From Tetraselmis striata (Eukaryota; Chlorophyta; Chlorodendrophyceae; Chlorodendrales; Chlorodendraceae): 64,000 bases of DNA. The notes beneath the pieces were generated by a model that did no database searches, was not told the origin of the DNA, and saw only the letters and a list, made by a program, of their open reading frames with translations. The translations under genes and the position numbers were made by a program. Positions 21,569 to 33,886 of this stretch are shown here, piece by piece. The stretch lies in the NCBI GenBank assembly GCA_006384855.1, contig VCJN01003152.1, positions 1 to 64,000 on the forward strand. Reading direction: 5' to 3'. Each line of letters opens with the position of its first letter. The stretch's first letter is position 1.

Positions 21569-21927
21569 CCCACCCACCCGCCCGGAGACAATTAGTCGCT
21601 TGTGTGTACGTTTCCGGATGCTGCTCGATTTAGATTAGGGTTAGTCTGGTTAGTTGTGAAAGCACCTGAGGTGGGGAGTGAATATCATTTTGATATACGT
21701 CATCCCACAGGGGTGTTGCGTGTCCGATAAGCCCAGGTGCGGCAGCAATTAGTCAGGCTTTCCCAGCATCTTAGCCGTGATGAGAGGCCGAGAGCAGCAT
21801 AGCGGAATGTACTGTCATGATGAGCCACGTGATCGATGGTGGCATGTAATTTACAAACACCGGCGGGGGCTCGGGACGCGCGGCGCCTTTCCGGACACCA
21901 TCCGGTCTGGCGGCCCCGTACCAGTCG

Positions 21928-21995
21928 TGGATCTTTCGGTCCCAGCCGACCCCGTACATTTTGATGCAAAATCTACGCTGTCTAGCTGCGAAAAC
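21928..21995 (+). repeat. 68-bp direct repeat, copy 2
   Basis: Second copy of 21305-21372, here followed by acatacagctc rather than the 201-bp repeat. The pair marks a local rearrangement around the gag-only element. Confidence 0.85.
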
Positions 21996-24412
21996 ACATA
22001 CAGCTCTAGTTATTTTGGCTCGTGTCCGTAGTGTAAAACAACCTGCGCCACCTTTGTGGCAAAAACAGACTCGACTTTGAAGCAACCATGCATGTCAATT
22101 ACCGTATATTGAAAACCATCATTATTGGTCGCTACCACTGGGGCTACAGATAGCGACGATTTTACGATTTTGGGCGACTATCTATCTGATCTACCTACGA
22201 CTATTACTATTTTGGTTATTTTTTGTTACTTACTACGGCGGTATTCTGGATCGATCACGGTCGTAGCCCTGCCTGCCTGAGCGCCTTAATTTAATTACTT
22301 TACGTAGTATTTGCTGATCTCCTCGAGACCAAATTTAGTATATAGAATGATACATCACATTGTCAGCTATGTATCATGAACGATTCGGCGTCTTATCGTT
22401 GTGACTGTAACTATAATTTAGCTAGCACCTTGTTATTAGCAGCTTCTTCATTGCACAGCAACGTTAATCAATCACTTGTGTTTTGATATGATCCGTACTC
22501 GTAGGCGAGGACTCGTACTCCATGAGATGGAGGTTTATTTTCATACGCTGAGGGGAAAGTCCCTGCTGGGATATTCCACAGCACCAGCAGCACATGTATT
22601 ACTGCATAGATACAACTCCATGCGGCTGTATACACGTTACTTTCTATCTACTATCTCTCTCTGCTCTCTGCGGCAGCAAACTGTCGAAAACTGGAAATGG
22701 AGGTCATCAGTGTCCGCGCGTGATTTATGCCTAACTACAGGGCGGTGTGTGATTATTGGCACTGACAACCACCTGACTGTGAGCGGCAGTGTTTGATTAT
22801 TGGGGATGATAGCATGCTGTGATCCCATACGCGCAGTGTGCAGTCGTGTAATAATCTCTGCACATATCTAGAAGCAGATCCTGCCTGTACAAAACCAGTC
22901 GTCCCTCTTGCTGGGGTAGTATTTCATAGTCCGACGATCGGATCACATAAAATAATCAATGCTGCTGCGCTAAGACTTGGAGCACTGCTCGCTGGGCCAT
23001 TGCGACCTGTCGTCCTGCGAGGCGGCGTCGGGGCGCGTGAATTGCGGGCGGCAGCCTACATAACCCCCCCCCCCCCCCCCCCCCCCCCTCTTCGCGCTTC
23101 ACAAGGAGTTGATACACAGGTCATCCAAGTCTAGCCACATCCCCAGGTGAGATTCCCAGCAACTGCCACCATGTGTTATTTTGGCATGCAGATACATCTC
23201 TAGTTAGACACGCTGTGGTATGCCACGGCGATCTCACGGCCAGCCCTTACCGTTCTGGCAGCAGGTTGTGGTCACACACTGCGGCAGAGTGGATTTACTC
23301 GGTCCCTCCTTGACCGCAAACGGGACAATCGGAATATCATGCCGATGCTTGGCGGGGGCATGCACTTGGTCGTCCAACCGCAGCCCCATTGTGGCCCCAT
23401 CCGCGAACTCTCCAACATCAGCAAAGGACCTGCCATATCCACGTTGGAGCGGCAAATTGATTGAACTTATTGGTTCTCGACAGCACAGGGAGGTCCTTGG
23501 GCAGAAGAATACAAAGCGTTCCTGCTTATATCAGGGCCTCGTGGACGACGAAAGCCTGTGCTGCAGGCGGAATCATGATTACTCATGCGAAACATTCATG
23601 GGCAAGACTCGTGTATTTGCATCGTTTTGCGTGCGGCCAAGATTGTCTGATCGCATCGCAGAGTTCGCAGGTACACCACGAGCATTGGCAAGTCGCCAAG
23701 TCCATATGCGCACGCGCTCGAGCTTGGATCCAACGATGCAATTTCAACGCTAGTGGAAATGGTCACCTACGGCTCCCGGCTGTCATAACTCAGCAAAATA
23801 GCACAACGGCGGCAGACTGCTTGGGCAGCTCCCTCGGCACCAAAGCTGCCATTGTTCGACCCATGAAACCCATGTTGCCGCACCTATAGACGCCACCTGA
23901 CGGCGGTGGACCTGCTGCCACCGGCTGCAATTGCCGTCACTCATCCGAGGATGTCCGCAGCGCCAACATTATGCACCAATACAATGGCATAGTGATTACA
24001 CGGGACACATGCCTTTACCACATACTCGAGGTGGCAGTGGCCACGCCGCATTGCTGTAACGGACCGCCTAGAGCGCCGAACACACATGTTGATTATTCGA
24101 ATGGATTGCACGGTTGCAGGAACATCTTGTGAGCAGCAGTACGCAGTTCCTGAGCCTCTTCTCGCGTGCCCAGGCACCTGGGCGTCATCACCTAGGGGGT
24201 CGTCTGTCGGTGCTGGCGTTGCGTACGCCATCACCACACCGACCAGAACGATTCAGCTCTGCGGGAACAAAACGGACCGCTGCGAGTAGCGCCGCATCAA
24301 CCCAACGGGCGTCCAGGTCACTCCAGACTGGGAGCACACGGAGTCGATCAGGGCACCATGGAGTAGGGCTGGATCCTTACCGGGCGCTGTGATGGCCTGA
24401 TGGACGTCAATA
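21996..24412. other. Gene-poor stretch upstream of the thioesterase 3' end
   Basis: Low-complexity and AT-rich at first, with a C run at 23066-23087. A minus-strand frame at 23455-23234 (SFADVGEFADGATMGLRLDD) and one at 24237-23941 have fairly protein-like composition, but no recognised family and no consistent splice partners. No gene is called. Confidence 0.4.
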
Positions 24413-27144
24413 TCACCGTCGCGTGCCGCCGGCCAGCAAGAATGCAGAGTGGCGCGTGAGCTGCCGTGCGAGGCTGTCCCCGACGATCTCCGTCACCGCC
24501 ACGTGCGCCACGCTGTCCTCCAGGCTGTGGTGCGGCCCCGGTATCTCGTGCGTCTTCATCGCGCCAGAAGTCACCTGCCGCAGGGCCAACCTCTCAGCAT
24601 TGCGCATGGACAAGTACCCACGTGCATGCCTATACAGCAAGGGATATGCTATCGGTGATACGTAAACATATATCTCGTTCATATTCATGCGTACATTAAA
24701 AACGAAAAACAAGTGTATTTTCATGTGAGCGAGTGCGCTTAAATAATACATCAATGCAATTCCAATGCATGTAAGTACATATTTATACGGTTTTAGGACT
24801 ACACACACACACACACCCACACACGCACACACCCACACCCACACACGCATATACACACAACTCAGTGATTTCATGTGAATGATATGAATGACAAATCGTT
24901 ATTTAGTGACATATCTATAACATGGACGGCGCCTGCCGTACCTCCGCCCAGCGCTCTGCGAAGCTGGCCGGAACGTAGGGGTCCTCCTTGGCCCGGATGA
25001 CAGTGACGGGGCAGGACAGCTTGGTGGACAGGCGATCATCCAGGCTGTCGATGGGGCCGGCGGCCTGCAGAGGGTTGTGCCGCGGGTAGTGGAAGCCCTG
25101 GTAGTGCGGGGTGTAGGTCTCCTCCGCCGTGATGTCCGCCAGCAGCGTCAGCACCATGTTGTCCCCCGCCTGCGCCGCGCCCGCAACACAGGTTCGACAC
25201 CGCCTGTCCAAACCCACCCACCCAGAGCCCAGAACAACATGGCCCTCCCTCGCGCCCTCCCTCCCTCCCTCTCATGGCGCGCGCGCCCGCTCATCCGCTG
25301 TCTCATCCCGAGAAGCATGATGCGCGCGGGCAGGCACCTGATCGACATGCTTCAGGTGGCGCGGGAGCCGAGAGCAGCCCTCCAGCTGCTTGAGGAAGGC
25401 GCGCTGCGGGAGGCTGCCCCCTGGCGGGCCCTCCCCCCCATGGCCTCCATGGGGGCGCTCCGTCACCCTGCGGCCGGGGCGCCAAGGGGCGGATGTTACT
25501 CCGACAGGCCCATTGAGCGCGCGCGCAGTGGGAGTGTGGCTCTGAGGGAGAAGGGCTGGCGGCGCGCCACGCACCGAAAGGGGTCATGCTTCAGGGTGAC
25601 AAGCACGTGCGCCCACGGCGTAAAGAGGTTGTTCTTGGTGCCGAGCAAGGGGTCAGTCGTGTTCCACATCGAGGGCGCCGCGCAGCCAGCGACCAGCAGG
25701 TGGATTGGGGCCCGGTTGTACTTGCCCTGAGGACAGGGTGGCGGCCCCGGGGGGGGGGGGGGGGGAGCAAGTGCGAGATGTCATCGGCCTACATGTGGAT
25801 TGATCGCGAGGTGCGGGCCGGGAAAGACGCGCTGTGAGGCACCCCCGCAGCCGTAATGCAGTCAACAGCCCGTGATAGGGCTGAATGGCATGAGCAATGT
25901 GTAGCATCAAGCACCTCCTGCTGGATTCAGGCAGAGCTGAAAGATCATAGAAGCCGCACTGTGAAGGAATCGTGTGCATTCAGCGGGATGCTTACCCATT
26001 CAGCCCTACGTACACTTGCAACTCCCTCCCCTATGGAGCGGCAAAGGCGCCCTCCCTGGGATCAAGTGCCTCTTAACTAGGCGAGGGTGTTGCGTGCGGA
26101 TCGGGCCAGGGGAGCAAGGGAGTGCGCCGCCGCCGGAAAGGAGGCAGGTGGAAGGGAGAGCGGGGGAAGGGGGGTGGGGGCTACCTTGAGACAGCAGGCC
26201 ACCTCGTATGCAAGGATGCCACCCATCCCGTGGCCAAACAGGGCCACCGGGACGTTGTCCGTCAGCTTCAGCCGGATCGCCTGCGCCGCGTTGTCCGCCA
26301 AGTCCTGCAGGTTCCTGCCATAACCCGACAGTCATGCGCTCAGCTACTGCGACTGCAGCACTGATAGCCCTACAGGTGGCAGCTTTGGATTGCTCAGGGT
26401 GTTGGGGGGGGGGGGGGGGGGGGAGGGGGGGGCGATGCGCCGCACTTGACTGGTGGCTCAGAGGCGCGGGAGCCGCGACCGGGCAGCTGCACCGCCTGTC
26501 GACGAGACACAGGGAGGCTCCGCGCGCATCAGCAACAATGAGCAAGACAACGGGATCGCATCACCGATGAAGCTCACTGAACAGTGGCAATGTCAGACGC
26601 ACTGAGCATATCAGAGGGCAATAAGAGCATGTCGGTCATTGGGATTCCGGATCCCCAAAACAACAATGACATGTTTTGCAGGATCGGGTTGGAAGATCCG
26701 TGGGGTATTCGTGGCATATGTATTCTTATGTGTCTTTCCAGATAGATATACTTTTTCTCTCACCGCGCCCGGGAAGGGGGGGGGGGGGGAGAGGTCGAAA
26801 ACAATAACATGCCACGAATCCAAGGCGTAGTCAAGGGGGTTAAATGGTGCAGACTCAGACAAGGGCTTAGAATAGTCGCAGTTGCCAAGACATGGTGGGC
26901 TGGATGGCAGGAGTAGCCGGTGCAGCTTGGCAGGTCCAGCGTGGCTTGCCTTCACGCTGATGAAGTTGGGGAGCCTATCGTTCCAGCCCTCAAACTGCAC
27001 GCTGGCGTTGCAGCCGGCGGAGGGGAAGCAGAAGAGGTCCAGCACGGTATCGCTTCGCCCGGGCGTGAGGCCCGAAACCCAGGCGCCCAGCTTCTCCAGC
27101 GGGGGCTCCACCGGGCAGAGCTCCTCCATCAGCAGCTCCAGCAT
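24413..27144 (-). CDS. Type II thioesterase-like protein, nucleophile Ser replaced
   Basis: Seven exons: 27144-26950, 26495-26446, 26314-26185, 25726-25575, 25413-25338, 25169-24942, 24574-24413. All splice phases agree and give about 330 residues from ATG 27144 to TGA. Features in order: LFCFPSAG (residues 38-44) as the oxyanion strand; AVQLPGRGSRASEPP (66-80), the diagnostic 'LPGRxxR'; FGHGMGGILAYEVA (108-121), the elbow; IHLLVAGCAAPS; LPQRAFLKQLEG as the lid; LADITAEETY; CPVTVIRAKEDPYVP with Asp264; and THEIPGPHHSLED with the catalytic His near 292. Family members have GHSMG at the elbow; here Ser is Gly111 (codon ggg). Intron 1 has a GC donor (aag/gcaagc). TEII proteins normally hydrolyse acyl groups from carrier proteins of PKS/NRPS/FAS. 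With Gly at 111, hydrolysis by the usual mechanism is not expected. The ATG directly follows a tag that could also be an acceptor, so the protein may be fused to the beta-lactamase-like gene upstream. Confidence 0.8.
24799..24859. repeat. (CA)n / CACACCCA microsatellite
   Basis: Imperfect CA repeat in the last intron of the thioesterase-like gene. Confidence 0.9.
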
Positions 27145-27779
27145 CTACTTGGAGGATGGGGGAGCGGTGGGGGAGCGGGGGGGGGGCTCAAAATGAGGTG
27201 CCGTATGCGCTTATGCATGCGGAACCTGGTTCACTAACCAGCGCCCAGGAAAGCCTCCTACGGCCCCCTATGTCTTACTAGCTAGACCCAACAGCAGACT
27301 TGAAGACATGTGGGGAGCTCGGAACATTCAAAGAGGCGGCCCAGAAGATTGTAAGTGCAGCCCAGGAATCAGCACCTGCCAGCGGCACCTAGGCAGACTT
27401 GGCCTGGGAATGGTTTACTATGACTGTCCGCAGTATACACCTATGCTGTTGCGCAGTTGTCCCACGGACCTTTTTGCACTCAGATGCGGAGAGTCTGCAC
27501 GGTATTCAGTCCGTATTCGCGATACCAATCGCGATGTCGCTTTGTCAGTGACAGTTTTAAAGCACGATGCTACAAGTTGTACGACCGTATTCCCTCCTTG
27601 CCCCCTCGCACAGCACTCGAGCAATGCCCGTCTAGCGTATTATGGGTTACCCATACCTGTACCCCTATACTACATTGGAGCGATGCCTACAGCCCAGCGC
27701 CCCTATGAGCAGTGTAAGCGCCAGCCGGGGCCGGTGTTTCGGCAAGCCCCCCCCCCCCCCCCCCCCCTCCCCCCCTCCT

Positions 27780-30700
27780 TCAAGCCCTGCAGCACCGGCG
27801 GAGGCGCACGTGCAGTCGCGCAGGGGGGCTCCGCACCGGCAGGCAGAAGCCCAGACCCTGGGAGGCGGTGTTGGAGCTCAGCCAGATAGCGCACTGCAGC
27901 TCCGGCATCACGGCGACCAGCGACTGCGCAAGAGGAAGCGGGGGACCGGGGAAGCCACAGGGGCAGGGGGGCAGAGAGGGACGGAAGGGTCAGTAATGTC
28001 CTCAGTTGCCCATCAGCACCGCCGCCCGCCTTGCTGCTTTCTTGTCTGCCCAGGTTGCTTTAAATGGCCAAGGGTGTTGTTTGCGGTGTGCTAGCAAATA
28101 GGCCAGCAGGGTGGCTGTGGCGGCCTACACAGCCAGTCTTGGACAGAGTTGGGCATGACTCCATTTGAGCTGGCTAAGCTTCTCCAGATGCCGCCAGCTT
28201 TTTCACAATTCCGCTTAACAACTTGCGGCTACCAATGTGTCGTCTAGGCTGACGTAGGATGGTTAGGCTCCCGATTAAGTCAACGTAATACGCCAATTTA
28301 CCTCGTGGTTGGCGGGTTTCCCGATCATACAATCTGCATGTGGTAGGCTGATTGATTTGTTTTAAAGCCGACTTTCACTGAAATCGGTATACTTTTTAAT
28401 TGCACTCTTTTTTCAGCCAAAGTTGGAATAGTCAAGCCACCCCTAGAAGATATACGAGGGTCAATTCAGTTACATGCAACTTTGTGAGGGACTTTATCAA
28501 GGTGGCGCTATCGCTATTAACAGTGCATACACCCAGCGCTGGTCCAAGAGTCATGGAGCACCGGAGGGAGGGCAGCAAAAAGGGGGCAGGACTGCAGTGG
28601 GGGCACCACGCACCTGGCAGCAGCTACCTGGCTGCGCGCCACAGTGCGCGATGAGCGGCACCAAGCTGCCGGTGGAGCCGACGCGGACATTAGTGAAGCC
28701 GTAGCATGCCGCCTGGCCCTACACCGCAGCCCCCCGGATGGCAGCCGCGGGCACGGGCTCAGTGCCCTCGCCAGGAGCAAGACAGGTGCCAAAGCTGCCA
28801 AGCCCCTGTAGTATACCTTACGCATATCCCAGCGCAAATTGGAGACATTGTCGCGGGGCAACCCCCAAGATGCAACTATGAGATTTGCCCATGGTGATCA
28901 TACCCGTAACCACCCATTGAGTTTGCTGTGTATTAGTGTGTTTGACCCCCCTCGCAGATAAAACGAGATTTCTTTGGAGATGTGTCAACGTACACTGCGA
29001 ATATTGAACAGAATGCTGACTTGACGGTGCAAAACAGTTAATTGCGTTTGCAACCTGCAAACCCGATGCAAGCTGACACGGTAGCGAGCTCATGATGGAT
29101 GCCCAATGCTCAGGTCTGAACCAAAGGACGTACAACGGCAGTACAGCGCATGCTATGGTGGCGGGGCGCATGTGATCGAGTCATTGGGGCGGCGGCGGGG
29201 GCGGCGCACCGTCTTGCCGATGGGGAAGTGGTTGGCGAGCATCGTCTGGATGGTGGCCTCGCTGAGCATACCCGGCGTGCTGCCCACTCCCGCCGGCTGC
29301 ACCAGCCACAGCAGGATCTGCGCCATCTCGGCCGGAGTAGCCAGCAGGCCGCTGGTTGGCTGCAGCGGCTGCAGTGGCGTGCGAGAGGGCACGCAGTCGC
29401 CGGTCTTGTCCAGCTGCAGCGGAGCCCGCCATGCTTGTCAGCCTCTACCGTAGCTGTGCGTCCGGCGCCAAGCACGAATAGACGCATATATCACCGGATG
29501 GAAGGCGGTACGGCGCGGGAATGCGGCAGGGGGGGGGGGGGGGGGGGGGGTTGATGGCATGAGATTTGACTGCTCTCACTGGGACGACTATGTAATGAGT
29601 ATCAAAGGACTTATTGCCCTTTAAAGGATGACATGCAACGGGCCCAGCCAGCCCTGCCTGCGTTCATGATCTTAGCCCAGGATCAAGTAGCAAGCCTTTG
29701 CGGTGCTGCACAGGAATAAGGAAAATTTCCTGCACCTGCCCGTCTGGCCGGTCTGACCTGATCCAGTGAGGGCTTCTGCGGGTTTAAACCCTGAAACACG
29801 GCAGAGCGCCATGCCAGAACGCCGGGCTAAAATCTCGCAGCACGTCCAGATACATAATATGAAAGACAACATGTTGACATCGTCCTGGAAAGGGGAGTAC
29901 TACGAGGTAACCAGTGCCCACGTACAGATGGACGTGACGCGCCCTGTCCGGAGATTAAAAAAGGGGCGGCGGAGGGGCATGGCCCGCCCCCCAGCGCGGG
30001 ATGCTGCCATGGCCGTAGCCCCGTGAGAAGAGTGCTGGTCCTGATACATGCATGAAGCATGGGGCTCAGAGGTCCATCACAATGTCGGAGGGTATGCTAT
30101 GAGATCTTAGGGTAACGGCGACCATGGGAGTTTAGGGTTATGGCGCATGCTGGGTCTTGCGCAGGATGATGGCATGACACGGCTGTCCCGCCAGGCAGCG
30201 CCGTGAATAAGCAGCAAAAGTGCCATTCCGGCACATCAAGCGAGGGCTGCCGCAGGGATGTCAGGCCAGGGAAGCGTGCGCACAGACAGTACTACCTCCG
30301 GGCATCATGTTGGAATCACACCAACATCCCCCTGAGAGGAGAGCCCTACCCATTATTTCCCGATGACTAAAGTACAACATCACCCACAGCGTTAACGTGC
30401 TGTCACTGACGTGCACGGATGGCATGGAGGAATGGAGGAAGGGAGAAAGAGAGAAAGGATTGTGCATGGGAGAGAATGTGTGTGCGTGCTGTGATAGTGG
30501 TGGCGTGCGAAAAGGGAGGGGGGAGGCCTTGCCTCGTACTGCATGGTCGTTCGGTTGGCGCGCATGGTGAGCTCTAGCGGCTGCATCATGCGCCCCTGCA
30601 CGTACTCCGAGTACTCTAGCCCGCTGTACGACTCCAGCAGCGCGCCTGCACGGCAAACAAGCGTCCGACCACTCTGCGGTCAGTGCCCAGCGCCTGCCTA

Positions 30701-33700
30701 GTGCAACTGCCGCGTCAGCACTGCATCCTTCCCTCCCCCCCCCCCCCCCCCCCCCCCGGGGGCCATACTCTGCCGCACAGCCACTACATGTGTGCATGCC
30801 CCGACACACTTCCAGTCATTGAAAAAGCCTGCCTTTCCCCGCTTCCAAAGCAATAGAGTATAGCTGCTGCGTTGACAGATGTAAATGTGACAGATGTACA
30901 GGTGACTACACGCTAAAGGTGACGAGGATGTAGGGCTGGAGGGGCAGTGCAGACTGCCAAGGATGTGCAGGAAAATAACGGGCCAGGGCGGGGAGGCAAT
31001 CAATGCACAGGAGAGGGGGAATATGTGTGTGTGGTGGGGTTGGGGGGGGATGTTGGCGCTGCCGCCCACCCGTGAGGTCGTCGTCGGTGGCGTTGAGTTG
31101 GTGCGCGGTCCCCGGCACCGCCAACTGCTGCAGGCACAGCCCCTTCAGGCGCTCCATGATGAGGCTCTTCTGCACGATCTGTCGGGTACGGTGACCAGTA
31201 GAGGCGAAAAGGTGGGGTGGGGTGGGGTGGGGTGATCAGCGGTGATGGGAAACGCACTTCCAGGCAGGCAGTATTCATTGTGCAGCAACCTCTCCCTGTC
31301 TCTCAGCCTCTGGCTGGCTGACATTGCACGCGGCGGAGAGCACGCCTCCATGCTGGCCAAATGGGAAGGCGGAGGAGGTAAGGCGGTACGGGGCAGGACA
31401 AGGGGAGGAGGACAGAGGGGAGCTCGTGTTTAATGCTAAGCAAAATGAATTTGCCGTGATATAAGCATTTTATCACGATTTTAGCATTTTCAGCCATCTC
31501 GCAGAACTCTCTACAATGTAATTTCGCGGATAGAATTTAACGTCCCGGTTACAATCTGCAGGTCTTTTCAACCGTTAATAATTTTAATACTTTCTAATTG
31601 CCTCAAAGTTTCATTTGCACTCCTGTTTATCTTGATCATATATAGTTGCTTAAAACTGGCAATAAAAGATATGCCTTTTGCGTAAAGAATTTTTATTTGT
31701 TCGGATCCACGGCGATAGGTATGGGGGCGGTGGTATGAATGTGTGATCATCTGCCAATGAAGGCAGCATCACCCATGATAGTCTGCCAGCGTTGCAGCTT
31801 TCATGCATTGCAGAATCAGCACCTGGCGCACGCGGAAAGGGATGCAGGTGGAGGAGGAGGTAGGATGGTAGGATGGTAGGGGTAAGAGGGGGTGGGAGGT
31901 GTCGCTGCTCACCGCCTCCACGGCCGTGAGAGCGCTCGTGTCCAACGACCTACGCTGTGCCTGGGCATCATCGCCCTCTGGGACCGCCAGGCCAGAGGTG
32001 TGCGTGAGCAGGTGGTGCAGCGTGATGGGCGTCTTTGTGTCCAGCTGCGCGCCGACGCAGCGAGCAACGAGATGTGTCAGCCGGTGGCATGCTATAAATA
32101 ATCAAGGCAGACAGCACAGTGCCTGCCTTACACATATACTCGTAGGAACCTCAGGCACAGGGCGTACACATACTCGCGGCATAACGTAGTTGTCACTCTG
32201 CTATCTCCCCTACCCCCCCCTTTGGGGGTGATGATATCCCGGTTTCAGTGAGGTTCAAAACAGCGAACCCGCGCCTTCAAATTGGGTGGGCGTCAAGCTC
32301 CAAAACCAATGTGATACTCAAGGCAGACGTCCGCCTCAAAAGCACAATGCCTGCCATACTGCAGCGAGGTGTCAAATATATAGTTGCAGCAGGTACAGGA
32401 AACACAGCGTACACGTACTCGTAGTACATTGTAAGTGTCACAGCCCAGTAAGGGAGGGCCGCGCCGGCTCTGCACGGCGCAGCGCGGGCCCCCCACCTCC
32501 ATGCCCTCCGGCAGGATGTCGTTCACGTCCGCGTGCAGGTTCAGCCCTTGCTCCTGCAGGCCCCAACACCGCTGAGTCAGCGCGCCATCCCACCCCCTCT
32601 TGCGCACGCACCGCACCGCACCATGTGGCAGCCAGCCCCCTGTGCTGCTGTGCCATGGCCTGCCACGAGTCTTCGGTCCTTACCTGCCACAGCTGCATGA
32701 TGCCCAGCGTGCAGAGCACCTGTGGCGCAGGGGTCCCCGAGCTAGTCAGACCCCGCATCATGGGGTTCAGCCGAGCAAGGAGGTACTGACGCATAAACCG
32801 TTTCTGCGAGCATAATCTCAGAGTTGTAATGCATAAGCAGGAGATGGCGGAGCGTGACCGGATGTATTATGTTGTAACACAATGTCTTGGCGAGAAAACG
32901 GGTGTCACTATGGGCTTTGTAAGTGGGATGGGCGGCCGTGCCGTGGATGTGACACTGCGAGCATATCGCTGTGAGCGTTGATGTTGATGTGGGGTACTCC
33001 TGATGTGGCATAGTATGCACCGAACGCCTGGGCGCTATGCACATCTGTGGTTTGCACCCCTTCCTACGTAAGCACTACATGCTTACATTTGCACGGATTG
33101 AACACACTGAATGATGATTTATAAGCGTGGAGTATAACTATGAAACTCCAATCCAGACACACAAAACGTACAGCCCATGCACTTATAACAATGACATAGC
33201 AGTAGCATTGCGACCTAGGCACGCCAACATCCATATTATGCACAACCCTGGTATACACGCGAAAAATGGGCTAGGACGGGTGAGCCGGGCTGGAGGGCGG
33301 GAATGGGGAAGGCGGGAGCGGGGAGGGAAGGGCGCCTTGGAGCAGTTGCCGCAGCTGAAGAGACTGCTGTTGACGTCCAGCACCTTGCCGTCCTCCACAC
33401 ACTCGTACCTGCCGCCACCGCCCGCTCAGCGCGACTGTCCCCCCCCCCCCCCCCCCCCCCCTCGACGCCAGGGTAGCCAGCCAGGTCGCATAGATCGCCC
33501 AGGGCCAAGGTGAAGACCGATGCATGCGGAGGGTGTGTGTGTATTGGGGGGGGGGGGGGGGGGGGGGACGGGCACCCCAGGCCGCGCGTGAAGACCATCG
33601 GCGGCCGCTGCCCTCTCGCGCTCCCGGCTCGCACTACCACGCACGCCGCGCCGACCGCGCCGCTGGACTGCAGGACCACCGGCGGCCGCGCGCGGGAGTG

Positions 33701-33886
33701 CGGAACCACAGGATCAGAGGATCAGAGGTTCGATATGCAGGTCGGCGAGGGCGAGGCGAAGGGCGGAGCGTGGACGTCGAGGGGCGTGAGGCGTGGAGGC
33801 GGGGGGACCTTGAGCAGCGGGTAGCCGTGGCGGTGCAGCAGGATGTCCAGCTGCTCCACCCGGGGGGCGCCCGCCGGCGTCGCCAT
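27780..33886 (-). CDS. Serine beta-lactamase-like protein, catalytic residues replaced
   Basis: Eleven exons: 33886-33809, 33667-33576, 33408-33336, 32719-32684, 32553-32497, 32044-31913, 31169-31070, 30645-30533, 29413-29210, 28718-28614, 27923-27780. They are in phase throughout, giving about 377 residues. Family hallmarks (PF00144-like: class C beta-lactamase, esterase, LACTB): VMVxG-type N-terminal strand (GAVGAACVVVRAG), VNSSLFSCGNCSK (69-81), LHADVNDILPEGME, ITLHHLLTHTSGL, PGTAHQLNATDDDL (175-188), YSGLEYSEYVQGRMMQPLEL, SGLLATPAEMAQILLWLV, LIAHCGAQPG (317-326), LVAVMPELQCAIWLSSNTAS. Where the family has SxxK, this has Asn78-Cys-Ser-Lys81. Where it has YxN, it has Gln180-Leu-Asn182. The third motif HxG is kept (His320-Cys-Gly322). 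Loss of Ser and Tyr predicts no hydrolase activity, while the intact frame argues for a retained non-catalytic role. Two introns use GC donors (aag/gcgccc after Lys81; gag/gcaagg at 30533). The last exon could instead splice at 27837 into the thioesterase gene. Confidence 0.75.

Noticed and set aside
29880..30030. Candidate extra exon (RGYGHGSIPRWGAGH) in the beta-lactamase-like gene
   Set aside because: Exons 30645-30533 and 29413-29210 already join in phase 0 with correct family spacing, and this piece has no phase-compatible donor.
33455..33525. Open minus-strand piece VFTLALGDLCDLAGYPG as an exon
   Set aside because: It has no AG acceptor upstream, and splicing 33576 directly to 33408 restores phase and the family's GLG-Y-x-x-V-E-D-G strand.
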